Assembly: GCA_947454715.1 (NCBI GenBank)
Contig: CANGMZ010000006.1
Span: 1-54,261 of the forward strand
DNA: 54,261 nucleotides
Source of the DNA: Chitinophagaceae bacterium
GTDB lineage: Bacteria > Bacteroidota > Bacteroidia > Chitinophagales > Chitinophagaceae
Reading direction: 5' to 3'
The position numbers were made by a program, and so were the translations under genes. The notes beneath the pieces are model-generated. The model searched no databases. It was given only the letters and a program-made list of their open reading frames with translations, and was not told the origin of the DNA. This document shows, piece after piece, positions 43,934-53,161 of this stretch (its first letter is position 1; each line of letters begins with the position of its first letter).

Positions 43934-43954
43934 AGACCGTTATAGCATACTAAA

Positions 43955-43991
43955 CAAAAAAAGTCCGCAGATGTTTCACAACTGCGGACTT
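43955..43991 (-). terminator. Intrinsic terminator of psd
   Basis: A perfect 10-bp stem, AAGTCCGCAG with CTGCGGACTT, plus an inner TGT/ACA, followed on the minus strand by TTTTTTTG. It lies 22 nt past the psd stop codon and also faces the end of tonB. Confidence 0.85.
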
Positions 43992-44013
43992 AGTAATTAT
44001 GTTATATCAATGA

Positions 44014-44676
44014 TTAATGATGTGCAATAACAGTTACACCGCCTTTTACTACATCACCTATTTTTACATCGACCTTAGTACCTAATGGCAAATAAAGATC
44101 TACACGTGAACCGAAACGAATGAAACCAAACTCATCGTTCTGATTTACTTTATCACCTTCCTTGACATAAAAACAAATGCGGCGTGCAAGTGCACCTGCT
44201 ATTTGTCTCATCAAAATTTCTTGTTTGTCGTTACCTATTACAATTGTCGTACGTTCATTTTCAGTAGAAGATTTCGGGTGCCAAGCTACGAGATATTTAC
44301 CGGGATGGTATTTCATGTACTTGATGATACCACTTATTGGGTTACGGTTCACATGCACATTGATAGGCGACATAAATACGGAAACCTGCAAACGCTTGTC
44401 TTTAAAATATTCCGGCTCATAGGTTTCTTCTATTACCACAACTTTACCATCGGCAGGGCAAATAATTTTGTCATGACCAGCTGTATGAGAACGCGTAGGT
44501 AAGCGAAAGAATGCAACGACCCAAAACCACAATAAGAAAATTGCGAAGTTGAGTATATAGATTACCCACATAAGCAACGCTGACTGTGGCATATAAGTAA
44601 ACGAACAATAACCAGCAACCAACATGACAATGGTGGCAAGTGCTATGTATTTGTATCCTTCGCGATGAAGCTTCAT
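44014..44676 (-). CDS. psd: Phosphatidylserine decarboxylase (short, Psd-B-like)
   Basis: 220 residues. It decarboxylates phosphatidylserine to phosphatidylethanolamine in the membrane. Two N-terminal hydrophobic segments (about 10-25 and 36-58) are followed by the catalytic domain: CPADGKVV, VSVFMSPINVHVNRNPISG (His-Val-N region), AWHPKSSTENERT, and the self-cleavage site FGSR (Gly189-Ser190), which yields the pyruvoyl group. The site is GS rather than LGST, as in other short forms. Length matches the Bacteroidota short decarboxylase. A TACTTTTG box lies 20 nt before the ATG. Confidence 0.93.
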   Translation of the reverse strand: MKLHREGYKYIALATIVMLVAGYCSFTYMPQSALLMWVIYILNFAIFLLWFWVVAFFRLPTRSHTAGHDKIICPADGKVVVIEETYEPEYFKDKRLQVSVFMSPINVHVNRNPISGIIKYMKYHPGKYLVAWHPKSSTENERTTIVIGNDKQEILMRQIAGALARRICFYVKEGDKVNQNDEFGFIRFGSRVDLYLPLGTKVDVKIGDVVKGGVTVIAHH

Positions 44677-44696
44677 ATTTCGAAAATTTAAAGAGA

Positions 44697-44704
44697 CAAA
44701 AGTA
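44697..44704 (-). promoter_or_regulatory. -7 box upstream of psd
   Basis: Minus-strand TACTTTTG, an exact TAnnTTTG, 20 nt before the psd ATG. No -33 TTG at standard spacing. Confidence 0.38.
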
Positions 44705-44742
44705 ATTTAAATCATGTCCCGATTGTGTAAAAATAAAATGAC

Positions 44743-46245
44743 TTAGCGGTTTCCACTTACTACACCATTACTATACTTAGTAAAACCGGAGTGGGTGTTT
44801 TCCATATACAAGACATTACCATCAGCATCCCAATGAGGTTTTATCTCATAACGAGTGAAGGGTGCAATTTCATTATCACTATATTGTTTATTGAAAATAG
44901 TGCCATGGCGTTGCAGGAGATTCGCATACCAGAACATGGCCTCATAACCTCTGTAGACCATTTCCTGTGGCTTTCCTCCATATTCTTTCTTGTATGCTTT
45001 ATCTATATATTGTACCGAAGCATTAGCCGGGTCAAAACTAAATGGCATTGTTACATAGATATTCATGTTAGGGTACATACCTTGCTTGTTTAAACCTTGC
45101 AAAGTAGCCAGTGTTGGCATAGCATAAACTTCAAAACGAGTATTTGGAAATTCATTTTTGAATATCTTCAAAAGACTATCTGCATAGACATTATCTAACA
45201 CAGGAAGTATAATCGTATTCACCTTAGCCGGATCTATCAATGCTGCAATAGCGTCTTTTTTAGGCAATGTATTACAAGACAAAAGAGACAATGTGCTCTT
45301 TGCAGCAGAGTCATCAGTGAAATAATGGAGCAAAGTATTTTCTGTACCTAAGTAAGTACGATACAACAACAATTTTGCACCCGCTTTATTTTCAGTTGCT
45401 ACCCTATTGAGAATTTGCTCGCAATAAGCATGTAAAGATGGTTGCAGCACAGTCAGATACTGGTTATCCCTAACAATACCTTCCACTGTAGCTGTAGCAG
45501 AAACAAAATTGATGTGCTTTACTTTAGCATAAGCAGCCAGGGAAGGAATATCTTTCGATGGCACAGCACCTATAATCAAATCAGAAGAATCGAGCATGTT
45601 CTTGCGCACAAGCATTTCAGTAGATTCCAACAGAGATGCTACATCGTGTACAAAAATATCAATATCGAAATTCGCCTTCTTCAGTGAGTCTGCGGCTATC
45701 TGAATACCCTTGTAAAAATTGAGCCCGGTTTGTGCTTTCTCAGGAATATCCCTTACCGCATAACCATTCTTCACCAATTCATCGAGATATAAGGGCGCAA
45801 GAATATCTATACGATAGTGAGCCTTTTTTACAGTAGGCACATATTCAATATCCGCCCACTTCCTTATTACCCCTACAGGTGATTTAGCTACTGTCTGAAC
45901 TGTTTTCTTGCCCTTTTTCTTTTTATTGTTTTTTTCCTGGTGCTCGCGATCTTTCCGCTCTTGTCTTTCTTTTTTTTCTTTCTCCTTACGCTCCCTCTTT
46001 TCCTTCTTCTTCAACTCCTTCCGCTCTTTACGGGTCAGTTGGTGGGTAGTCGTTTTGTCTTTATCATCAGACCGAACATCTTCTTCATTTACTGCTGCAT
46101 CATTATTGTCTTCAGTCTTTTTTTTCTGCTGTTTACTCTTGTGAGTATGCTTCTTCTTTTTCCAGAACTGAGCCTCCGCACTGCCGGAATATCCAACAGC
46201 GAACATGGTCAATAATAAGATAGCAATGAATTTATGCTTTGTCAT
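44743..46245 (-). CDS. Secreted type 1 periplasmic-binding-fold protein with charged linker
   Basis: 500 residues: signal peptide (MTKHKFIAILLLTMFAVGYSGSAEAQ), then an extraordinary Lys/Glu/Arg linker (about 32-118, with QLTRKERKELKKKEKRERKE), then a type 1 periplasmic-binding / LppC-like fold (about 140-470) with LAPLYLDELVK, GLNFYKGIQIAADSLKKANFDIDIFVHD and DLIIGAVPSKDIPSLAAYA. The fold resembles substrate-binding or penicillin-binding-protein activator proteins, often annotated as amino acid ABC receptor or LysM-related in this phylum; the ligand is unknown. It begins 19 bp after guaA and is probably in one operon with it. The linker could span or bind the cell wall. Confidence 0.82.
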   Translation of the reverse strand: MTKHKFIAILLLTMFAVGYSGSAEAQFWKKKKHTHKSKQQKKKTEDNNDAAVNEEDVRSDDKDKTTTHQLTRKERKELKKKEKRERKEKEKKERQERKDREHQEKNNKKKKGKKTVQTVAKSPVGVIRKWADIEYVPTVKKAHYRIDILAPLYLDELVKNGYAVRDIPEKAQTGLNFYKGIQIAADSLKKANFDIDIFVHDVASLLESTEMLVRKNMLDSSDLIIGAVPSKDIPSLAAYAKVKHINFVSATATVEGIVRDNQYLTVLQPSLHAYCEQILNRVATENKAGAKLLLYRTYLGTENTLLHYFTDDSAAKSTLSLLSCNTLPKKDAIAALIDPAKVNTIILPVLDNVYADSLLKIFKNEFPNTRFEVYAMPTLATLQGLNKQGMYPNMNIYVTMPFSFDPANASVQYIDKAYKKEYGGKPQEMVYRGYEAMFWYANLLQRHGTIFNKQYSDNEIAPFTRYEIKPHWDADGNVLYMENTHSGFTKYSNGVVSGNR

Positions 46246-46264
46246 TTATAATAAAGATTAATGA

Positions 46265-47806
46265 TTATTCCCACTCAATGGTAGCAGGCGGTTTTGAACT
46301 GATGTCATATACAACACGGTTAATTCCTCTTACCTGATTAATGATATCGTTTGAGATTCGTGCTAACAGATCGTAAGGTAAATGCGACCAGTCTGCAGTC
46401 ATACCATCAACAGATGACACGGCTCTTAGTGCACAAGTAAACTCGTAAGTACGTTCATCACCCATTACGCCTACACTCTGCACGGGCAACAATATTGCAC
46501 CTGCCTGCCAAACTTTATGATACCAACCACTATCACGCAAATGTTGTATGTAAATAGCATCAGCTTCCTGAAGCATTTTTACTTTACTTTCTTCGATAGC
46601 ACCCAAAATACGGATTCCTAAACCCGGACCAGGGAACGGATGACGACCTATAAATATTTCATCGATACCCATTTCACGACCTACACGACGAACTTCATCT
46701 TTAAACAAAGCACGCAATGGCTCCACTAAAGACAAGTGCATGATCTCCGGCAATCCACCGACATTGTGGTGCGACTTGATAGTAGCAGACGGGCCATGAA
46801 CAGACATAGATTCAATAACATCGGGATAAATAGTACCCTGACCTAAGAAGTTTACATCCTTTATTTTTACAGCCTCTTCATGAAATACTTCAATGAATAA
46901 ACGGCCTATAATTTTTCTCTTTTGCTCCGGATCTGAAACACCAGCCAGTTCGCTGTAAAAACGCTCATGCGCATCTACTCCCTGTGTGTTTAATCCTAAA
47001 TGTTTGTAGCCTTCAAGTACTTGCTCAAATTCACCTTTACGCAGCAATCCGTTATCTACGAAAATGCAATACAGGTTACTACCAATAGCTTTATTGATCA
47101 GCATTGCAGCAACAGTAGAGTCAACGCCTCCACTCAATGCCATAACTACTTTTCCGCCATTAGCCTGAGCTTTTATCTTAGCTACAGTTTCCTCTATAAA
47201 TGCAGCAGGTGTCCAGTCTTGAGTACAACCGCAAACATCAACAATAAAATTTTTCAGTAGTTGCCTTCCATCAGTACTATGTGTTACTTCAGGGTGGAAT
47301 TGGATACCATATACTACATGCTTTGCAAAGCTGTCAGCAGCTTTAAAAGCGGCAACCGGAATACTGTCTGTTTTTGCAATAACAGTAAAACCAGCCGGTA
47401 ATGTTTTTATGGTATCACTATGGCTCATCCAAACCTGCGACTCATCAGTGATGGTAGCAAACAATGCTGTAGGTTGCACTTCTTTAAGATGTGCACGACC
47501 ATACTCTCTGTGCGTTGATTTACCTACCTCACCGCCACTTTGCATAGCAATAAGCTGCGCGCCATAGCAAACACCCAGAACAGGAACATGAGCTGCGATA
47601 GCAGCTACATCCGGCTTAGGTGCCTTGGGGTCATTAACAGAAAAAGGACTGCCTGACAATATGATACCTTTCAGAGAAGGGTCGTTTTCAGGAACAGGTT
47701 TTGTACATGGTTGAATCTCACAATACACGTTGAGTTCGCGTATGCTACGGGCAATAAGCTGAGTGTATTGCGACCCAAAATCGAGTATTAATATCTTATC
47801 GTTCAT
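46265..47806 (-). CDS. guaA: GMP synthase (glutamine-hydrolysing)
   Basis: 513 residues. It aminates XMP to GMP with ATP and glutamine, the last step of guanine nucleotide synthesis. The class I glutamine amidotransferase domain has Cys80 in [11 protein letters not shown] with His171 and Glu173 in IQFHPEV. The ATP pyrophosphatase domain has the PP-loop SGGVDS (225-230). The dimerisation domain ends in [12 protein letters not shown], the usual C-terminus. It is preceded by a 121-bp leader that includes a hairpin structure, and is followed 19 bp later by the periplasmic-binding-fold gene. Confidence 0.97.
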   Translation of the reverse strand: MNDKILILDFGSQYTQLIARSIRELNVYCEIQPCTKPVPENDPSLKGIILSGSPFSVNDPKAPKPDVAAIAAHVPVLGVCYGAQLIAMQSGGEVGKSTHREYGRAHLKEVQPTALFATITDESQVWMSHSDTIKTLPAGFTVIAKTDSIPVAAFKAADSFAKHVVYGIQFHPEVTHSTDGRQLLKNFIVDVCGCTQDWTPAAFIEETVAKIKAQANGGKVVMALSGGVDSTVAAMLINKAIGSNLYCIFVDNGLLRKGEFEQVLEGYKHLGLNTQGVDAHERFYSELAGVSDPEQKRKIIGRLFIEVFHEEAVKIKDVNFLGQGTIYPDVIESMSVHGPSATIKSHHNVGGLPEIMHLSLVEPLRALFKDEVRRVGREMGIDEIFIGRHPFPGPGLGIRILGAIEESKVKMLQEADAIYIQHLRDSGWYHKVWQAGAILLPVQSVGVMGDERTYEFTCALRAVSSVDGMTADWSHLPYDLLARISNDIINQVRGINRVVYDISSKPPATIEWE

Positions 47807-47824
47807 ATAATGTGTATAAAAAGT

Positions 47825-47906
47825 AAAAATAAAAAAACACGATGTGGTTCAAGTTCACCTCAGCCGTAAGCTGCAATCACTGACCACCCCGCACTTTTTT
47901 ATTTTT
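47825..47906 (-). ncRNA. Structured leader or terminator between DUF3467 and guaA
   Basis: The 12-nt A/T arms at 47825-47836 and 47895-47906 pair perfectly. Inside lie GTGGT/ACCAC (47844-47848 with 47883-47887) and a CAGC/GCTG hairpin (47861-47864 with 47870-47873). On the minus strand the structure ends in a T-rich arm, so it could terminate DUF3467 transcripts or attenuate guaA. A purine-sensing element is possible given the position, but I recognise no known riboswitch core. Confidence 0.35.
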
Positions 47907-47927
47907 ACCTCTTAGTAAATCTTTAAA

Positions 47928-48242
47928 TTAAGCCTGAGCTGTAGGCGAACCAAAGTTAAATGCTGTATTTGCCTGTTCTTGTTCCTTGATGATACCGTTC
48001 TGCGACTCATAACGCTTCACGTTATCTATCAAAGCCTTCATCAGTCTCTTCGCATGCTGAGGAGTCATTACAATACGTGATTTTACTTTTGCTTTAGGCA
48101 CATTTGGCATTACATTCACGAAGTCTATTACGAACTCAGCGAAAGAATGAGTAATGATAGCCAGATTAGCATAGGTACCATCCGCCATTTCTTCAGATAA
48201 TTCAATGTTCAATTGTTGTTCAGGATTCTGTTGGTCTTGCAT
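47928..48242 (-). CDS. DUF3467 domain-containing protein
   Basis: 104 residues from the ATG at 48242; the frame is open to 48326 but the extra N-terminus is unlike the family. The DUF3467 signature is clear: LNIELSEEMADGTYANLAIITHSFAEFVIDFVNVMPNVPKAKVKSRIVMTPQHAKRLMKALIDNVKRYE. It is small, cytoplasmic and conserved in Bacteroidota, with no known function. guaA follows 121 bp later on the same strand, separated by the structured element. Confidence 0.88.
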   Translation of the reverse strand: MQDQQNPEQQLNIELSEEMADGTYANLAIITHSFAEFVIDFVNVMPNVPKAKVKSRIVMTPQHAKRLMKALIDNVKRYESQNGIIKEQEQANTAFNFGSPTAQA

Positions 48243-48478
48243 GTAATTTATTGTTTTATATCTGGTTGCGAATTTACGTCGATAAGTTGATAACAGGAAA
48301 GATGATTGAATGGTAATTTTTATCATTTATGTTATACTCATTTGAAATAAGTTACGGAACAATATCTCTATCTCAGCTACATTTCACCATACATAAGAAT
48401 AAAAAATAAATTCGACCAACGAAAACAGACTATTACTACCTCCAATAGTATTATAAACTAAGTTTGGTAAGAGTCCCT

Positions 48479-48486
48479 TACTTTTG
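48479..48486 (+). promoter_or_regulatory. -7 box upstream of the AhpD-like gene
   Basis: TACTTTTG matches TAnnTTTG, 27 nt before the ATG at 48514. An upstream TTG is only 12 nt away. Confidence 0.35.
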
Positions 48487-48513
48487 AATTCTAAAACTAC
48501 AATCAATAATAAT

Positions 48514-48855
48514 ATGTCGCAGATACAGGAATTTGACCAATACAGGGCAAAAATGAATGAAGTCATCCTTGGTAAGCAGAACAAGGTAATCAACAGACTA
48601 TTCAATTTAGATACCAACACTTATGCTGAAGGTGCGCTCAGTACGAAAACTAAGGAAATGCTTGGGCTGGTGGCGAGTATGGTACTTCGCTGCGACGACT
48701 GTATTAAATATCACTTGGGTAAGTGCCACGAACAAGGCATTAATACAGAAGAAATCTATGAAATCTTTGCTGTAGCAAATATTGTTGGCGGTACTATCGT
48801 TATTCCGCATACGCGCAGAGCCGCAGAATTTTGGGAAGAACTAATCAATCAATAA
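48514..48855 (+). CDS. Carboxymuconolactone decarboxylase / AhpD-like protein
   Basis: 113 residues from the ATG at 48514 (a TTG lies ten codons upstream). The AhpD-type active site is CDDCIKYHLGKCHEQG: Cys60, Cys63 and His67 form the C-x-x-C-x-x-x-H motif that gives thiol-disulfide and peroxidase-support activity in this family. The helical pattern LGLVASMVLRCDDC ... EIYEIFAVANIVGG is standard. It may act in oxidative defence, but the exact substrate is unknown. It is convergent with murF-alr and shares its terminator. Confidence 0.92.
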   Translation: MSQIQEFDQYRAKMNEVILGKQNKVINRLFNLDTNTYAEGALSTKTKEMLGLVASMVLRCDDCIKYHLGKCHEQGINTEEIYEIFAVANIVGGTIVIPHTRRAAEFWEELINQ

Positions 48856-48868
48856 TTTTTTCACTATA

Positions 48869-48919
48869 AACAAAGGGAGCAAATTATTCAGCTTAGCTAA
48901 ATAATTTGCTCCCTTTGTT
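48869..48919. terminator. Bidirectional intrinsic terminator
   Basis: A perfect 20-bp stem, AACAAAGGGAGCAAATTATT with its complement, and an 11-nt loop, between the convergent AhpD-like (+) and murF-alr (-) genes. Confidence 0.88.
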
Positions 48920-48945
48920 ATTTACAATTTGCTACTCAGAATGAG

Positions 48946-51435
48946 CTATTCCTCATTGATGTAAACTCTCTTTACCCGTTGAGATATGCTGGTCATTATC
49001 TCATAAGAAATTGTTCCTGCCCACTTACCTAAAAGTGTTACCGGCAAATCATTCCCAAATATTGTTGCTTCATCACCCTCCTTGGCATCGGGGATATTGG
49101 TAATATCCACCATACACATATCCATGCATATAGACCCAACAGTTCGAGCTTCACAACCATGTATCAAAACATACGCATTACCATTACCTAACGCTCTTGC
49201 ATACCCATCGGCATAACCAATACAAATTGTGGCAATACGCATGTCGTGCGTGGCAATGTTTTTATGCCCATAGCCAATGCTTTCTCCGGCAGGCACATCC
49301 TTCACCTGAGCAATCATTGTTTTGAGGGTGCTTATCTGTTTTAGTTTGCCTTCCAACTGATGACTGCCATCTACTCCGTACAGCCCTAACCCCAGTCTTA
49401 CCATATCATAATGCAATGAATGATGTCTGGCAATAGCCGCAGAATTACATAAATGTCTCAATGGGCTATTTGGTAATGAACGCATAAGCTGACTACTCAT
49501 CTCCTCAAATCGTTTTGCCTGAAGTAAGGTGAACTCATCTTCTCCTGGGTCATCACTAGCCGCTAAATGACTAAAGATACTGGCCACCTGCAATGAAGAA
49601 TTATCTTTCAACTCATTACTCAATTGCTCAATATCTCCGGTTCCAAAACCCAGCCTATGCATACCAGTATCTAACTTTATGTGTACCGGATAATTCTTGA
49701 CTTGTAACGTTTGTGCTATCTGCAAGAACATAGCCAGTGAACGGAAATTAAATAATTCAGGCTCCAGATTCCATGCTATCATTCTATCAAAAGAAGTTGC
49801 ATCGGGACTCATGACCATGATAGGCAATGTGATACCCGACTTACGCAACGATATCCCTTCATCTGTATAGGCAACTGTGAGGTAATCAATATCTGCATGT
49901 TGCAACAAGCTGGCAATCTCATAACTACCGCTACCATAAGCAAATGCCTTAACCATTGCCATGGTTTTTACTCCGGGAGATAACTCGCCTCTAAACACAT
50001 CCAGGTTTTGCTTTAATGCGGCAAGGTTTATTGACATCACAGTCTGATGCACCTGTTGCTCCAATAACAAACCAATTTTCTCGAAAGCAAATACACGAGC
50101 CCCTTTTAGCAATATAGCTTCCTTATTGAAGGTGAGGAGATGGAAGTTCTTTAGGAAATCTGCCGTAGATTTAAAAAAGATACTCCGCAAGTTTTTATAC
50201 TTACGGAACGATGCTTTATTTTTATATAATGCCGGTCCAATGCCGATAAAACGCTGAATGCCTCGCCTGCTCATCTGTGCGGCTACTTCTTCATATAAAT
50301 CCAGATCAGCCTTTCCCATTTGCAGCATATCAGACATGATGACCGTATGCATAGGGTGTTGCTTTTGCTGATCGAGATATCCCAGTGCCAACTGCAGTGA
50401 GGTAAGATCTGAATTGTATGCATCATTGATGATTGTACAATCATTCAAACCATGCCTTAACTCAAGCCTCATGGAAACAGACTGCAAGTCCGCCATTCCA
50501 CTTGTTATCTCTTCCTGACTTACGCCCAACAACAACGCCACACACCAACAATGCATAGCATTCTCTAAAGATGCTCCATCAATGAAAGGTATCACTATAG
50601 TATGCTCCGAGCCTTTATATAAAGCTGTGATGTGGGTTTTATTACCTTGCTTGCTAATCTTAGTAATCCGTAAATCTGCCTCTTGCTTTGCAGACCAAGT
50701 GAACAATTTTACACCTTCAACATGGTGTGTATACTGCACTACACACTCATTGAGCTGTGCATGATCATGACAATACACCAGATAACTTGCGTTACGAAAA
50801 AGGATTAATTTTTCATTGATCTTCTGGCGAATATTCATGAAGCCCTCGCTATGCGCCTCGCCAATATTTGTAAACACACCTATGGTTGGTGTAATAATTT
50901 TTTCCAGCTTTTCCATTTCGCCGGGTTGAGAAATACCCGCTTCAAAAATGCCCAGCTCATGTTCTTTATTCATGAGCCATACTGACAATGGCACACCCAC
51001 CTGTGAATTATAGCTTTTAGGGCTTCTAGCAGTATTAAAATGACCACCCAACAACTGATATAACCATTCCTTTACTACTGTCTTACCATTACTCCCGGTT
51101 ATACCTATTACCGGAACTTTGTATTGTTTTCTATTACCTGCAGCTATCTGCTGTAAGGCTACAAGCGTATCTTTTACTTGTATGATATTTGCACCGGGCA
51201 ATGAACATTCATCTGCCTGCTGAGATACCAGAAAATTCCTTACCCCAGCAGTATATGCATCAGCAATATAGATATGCCCATCCCGAAGATTTGTTTTGAT
51301 TGCTATGAACAGGGCAGTTTCCGCATGCTCAATATTTCTGCTATCTGTTGCCAGCTCTTCGATTACAGCATTAAAATCAACTTTAGCGGCCAGCGAGCCG
51401 TTACACCACTTTACTATTTGCGCTATATCGTTCAT
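48946..51435 (-). CDS. Bifunctional MurF ligase / alanine racemase
   Basis: 829 residues from the ATG at 51435; the frame to 51477 lacks a likely start. Residues about 1-460 are MurF, which adds D-Ala-D-Ala to UDP-MurNAc-tripeptide: Mur ligase ATP motif GITGSNGKTVVKEW (111-124), EAGISQPGEMEKL and NDAYNSDLTSLQLAL. Residues about 465-829 are alanine racemase: the PLP lysine is Lys496 in MAMVKAFAYGSG, and the catalytic Tyr region is ESIGYGHKN. The fusion couples production and use of D-alanine in peptidoglycan synthesis and is known in Bacteroidota. The junction runs without a stop or frameshift. Confidence 0.95.
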   Translation of the reverse strand: MNDIAQIVKWCNGSLAAKVDFNAVIEELATDSRNIEHAETALFIAIKTNLRDGHIYIADAYTAGVRNFLVSQQADECSLPGANIIQVKDTLVALQQIAAGNRKQYKVPVIGITGSNGKTVVKEWLYQLLGGHFNTARSPKSYNSQVGVPLSVWLMNKEHELGIFEAGISQPGEMEKLEKIITPTIGVFTNIGEAHSEGFMNIRQKINEKLILFRNASYLVYCHDHAQLNECVVQYTHHVEGVKLFTWSAKQEADLRITKISKQGNKTHITALYKGSEHTIVIPFIDGASLENAMHCWCVALLLGVSQEEITSGMADLQSVSMRLELRHGLNDCTIINDAYNSDLTSLQLALGYLDQQKQHPMHTVIMSDMLQMGKADLDLYEEVAAQMSRRGIQRFIGIGPALYKNKASFRKYKNLRSIFFKSTADFLKNFHLLTFNKEAILLKGARVFAFEKIGLLLEQQVHQTVMSINLAALKQNLDVFRGELSPGVKTMAMVKAFAYGSGSYEIASLLQHADIDYLTVAYTDEGISLRKSGITLPIMVMSPDATSFDRMIAWNLEPELFNFRSLAMFLQIAQTLQVKNYPVHIKLDTGMHRLGFGTGDIEQLSNELKDNSSLQVASIFSHLAASDDPGEDEFTLLQAKRFEEMSSQLMRSLPNSPLRHLCNSAAIARHHSLHYDMVRLGLGLYGVDGSHQLEGKLKQISTLKTMIAQVKDVPAGESIGYGHKNIATHDMRIATICIGYADGYARALGNGNAYVLIHGCEARTVGSICMDMCMVDITNIPDAKEGDEATIFGNDLPVTLLGKWAGTISYEIMTSISQRVKRVYINEE

Positions 51436-51612
51436 AATCAATATAACAACGGGCAATAGTCTATCAGAATAACACACCCGCTATCAATAGCAAATATCAT
51501 AAATTGCAAGTACAATAATTCTAATAATACATTAAATTACCAAAGCAATAAAAATGTAGCATTCTATAGCTTTAGGGGTACGAGATATATTATAATGTTT
51601 AGCAGCCGTAAA

Positions 51613-52041
51613 TTACTTCCTCTGCATAGTCCAGGTACCATCACCCTCGGTTGTGTAATAAGGTATGAATCCTAGAGATTTCTTGGCTACTCTGAATGCC
51701 CATTCACCTGCAAAAGTATCGTTATGCTTGTTGTATTTACCTGAATAGTAGATCTCAGGGCCCAGTTGGGTATCGTCAATAAACATTTGTTCACCAACGT
51801 AAAAATGACGGGTTAGGTATTGCTTAATAAAAGTTAGCTTTCGGCCATTAAATGTGCCAAATACAGAAGCAGGATCGGGGCTTGCGCCCCAACCTTCTGT
51901 ATCTGTTGCTATTCCTTCAATTTTATGATTTTCTTGTTGTAACACTAACTCAAAACCCAATTGCTCACCAGCTTCATTGCCATAAGATTCACCAAAAAAG
52001 ATAATCCCTTTCCAGTCACCATTTATATCAGGTATTACCAT
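51613..52041 (-). CDS. Unknown small beta-rich protein
   Basis: 142 residues, ATG at 52041, no signal peptide. Repeated strands (DINGDWKGIIFFGESYG, LGFELVLQQENHKIEGIATDTEGWG, VFGTFNGRKLTFIKQY, YYSGKYNKHNDTFAGEWAFRV, TEGDGTWTMQRK) suggest a small beta-barrel, lipocalin-like. The G-x-W and G-x-G-T-W ends fit such a fold. I do not recognise a named family and give no function. It lies 71 bp downstream of the isoaspartyl peptidase on the same strand, so the two may be co-transcribed. Confidence 0.7.
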   Translation of the reverse strand: MVIPDINGDWKGIIFFGESYGNEAGEQLGFELVLQQENHKIEGIATDTEGWGASPDPASVFGTFNGRKLTFIKQYLTRHFYVGEQMFIDDTQLGPEIYYSGKYNKHNDTFAGEWAFRVAKKSLGFIPYYTTEGDGTWTMQRK

Positions 52042-52112
52042 TTCAAAGTGATATTAATATTCGGCAAAAATTGTTATTAACAAAAAGTCGGGTGTCGGTC
52101 TGCACTTTAAAA

Positions 52113-53069
52113 TTACATTCCGTAATAAGCAACAACTTCCTTACCCTCGCTATTTCTCATGCCGCGATACATACCTGCTGAATTAAAACAGAAATCATAA
52201 TTACCTTTTGCATCTACAGCTATAAGTCCTCCTTCTCCACCCATTTTCACCAACTTATCTTTAATTACTATAGCACAAGCCTCTTGTAAAGAAAGTCCTT
52301 TGTATTCCATTAAGCACGAAACATCGTGTGCTACTACCGCACGCAAAAAGAACTCTCCATGTCCTGTGCAGGATATGGCACAAGTAGCATTGTTAGCATA
52401 AGTGCCTGCGCCTATAACAGGGCTATCACCTATACGACCAAAACGCTTGTTCGTCATACCACCTGTAGATGTACCACCCGCTATATTGCCATACATATCG
52501 CAAGCCACAGCACCTACAGTACCAAATTTATGGCCCGTATTGGGCACTTCTTTTCCTTTCAGATTATCCCCTTTATGGTCTAGCTGCGTAAAGTCGGTAT
52601 CTCTTATTTCTACCCACTGATCGTAGCGCGATTGGTTAAAAAAGTAACTATCCGGCTCCATGTGTATTCCTTGGTTACGAGCAAAATCAGCTGCTCCCCC
52701 ACCGCTCAAAAACACATGCCCTGAGTTCAACATTACTTCCTTTGCTAACAATATCGGATTCTTAACATTACGCACACCGGCTACTGCACCTGCAGCCAAA
52801 TTACTACCATCCATTATTGCTGCATCCATTTCATTAAGTCCCTTCTTCGTAAACACGGCACCACGACCTGCATTAAATATCGGATTGTCTTCCATCTCTG
52901 CTATAGCTGCGGCAACTGCATCAAGTGCAGTACCATTGTTACGCAGTACATCGTAACCTTTATCTAAAGATGCTTTAAGTCCTTCGGTATATTGTTGTTC
53001 CTGTTCTTTATTCATTATTGCAGGAGTAATGTTACCTGCACCACCATGTATTACTAATGTAAAAGACAT
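52113..53069 (-). CDS. Isoaspartyl peptidase / L-asparaginase (Ntn hydrolase)
   Basis: 318 residues. It is an N-terminal-nucleophile hydrolase that cleaves itself before the catalytic Thr, here Thr184 in KFGTVGAVACDMYGN. Before that lie IHGGAGNI (6-13) and the DNPIFNAGRGAVFTKKGLNEMDAAIMDG signature. After it come STGGMTNKRFGRIGDSPVIGAGTYA and GHGEFFLRAVVAHD, which bind the substrate. It hydrolyses isoaspartyl dipeptides and asparagine. No signal peptide, so cytoplasmic. The small beta-rich gene follows 71 bp later. Confidence 0.95.
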   Translation of the reverse strand: MSFTLVIHGGAGNITPAIMNKEQEQQYTEGLKASLDKGYDVLRNNGTALDAVAAAIAEMEDNPIFNAGRGAVFTKKGLNEMDAAIMDGSNLAAGAVAGVRNVKNPILLAKEVMLNSGHVFLSGGGAADFARNQGIHMEPDSYFFNQSRYDQWVEIRDTDFTQLDHKGDNLKGKEVPNTGHKFGTVGAVACDMYGNIAGGTSTGGMTNKRFGRIGDSPVIGAGTYANNATCAISCTGHGEFFLRAVVAHDVSCLMEYKGLSLQEACAIVIKDKLVKMGGEGGLIAVDAKGNYDFCFNSAGMYRGMRNSEGKEVVAYYGM

Positions 53070-53161
53070 TTTGCTTTATGCTTTTTAAGTGTGTATGTAT
53101 ATTATTCTAAGTATCTGCAGTAGCTCAACACCTATATTCAACAGACAAGTTGTTACAACTA

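Noticed and set aside
45908-46215. Phe/Leu/Ser-rich plus-strand frames resembling membrane proteins
   Set aside because: They are the antisense reading of the Lys/Glu/Arg linker, where AAG/GAA codons read as CTT/TTC.
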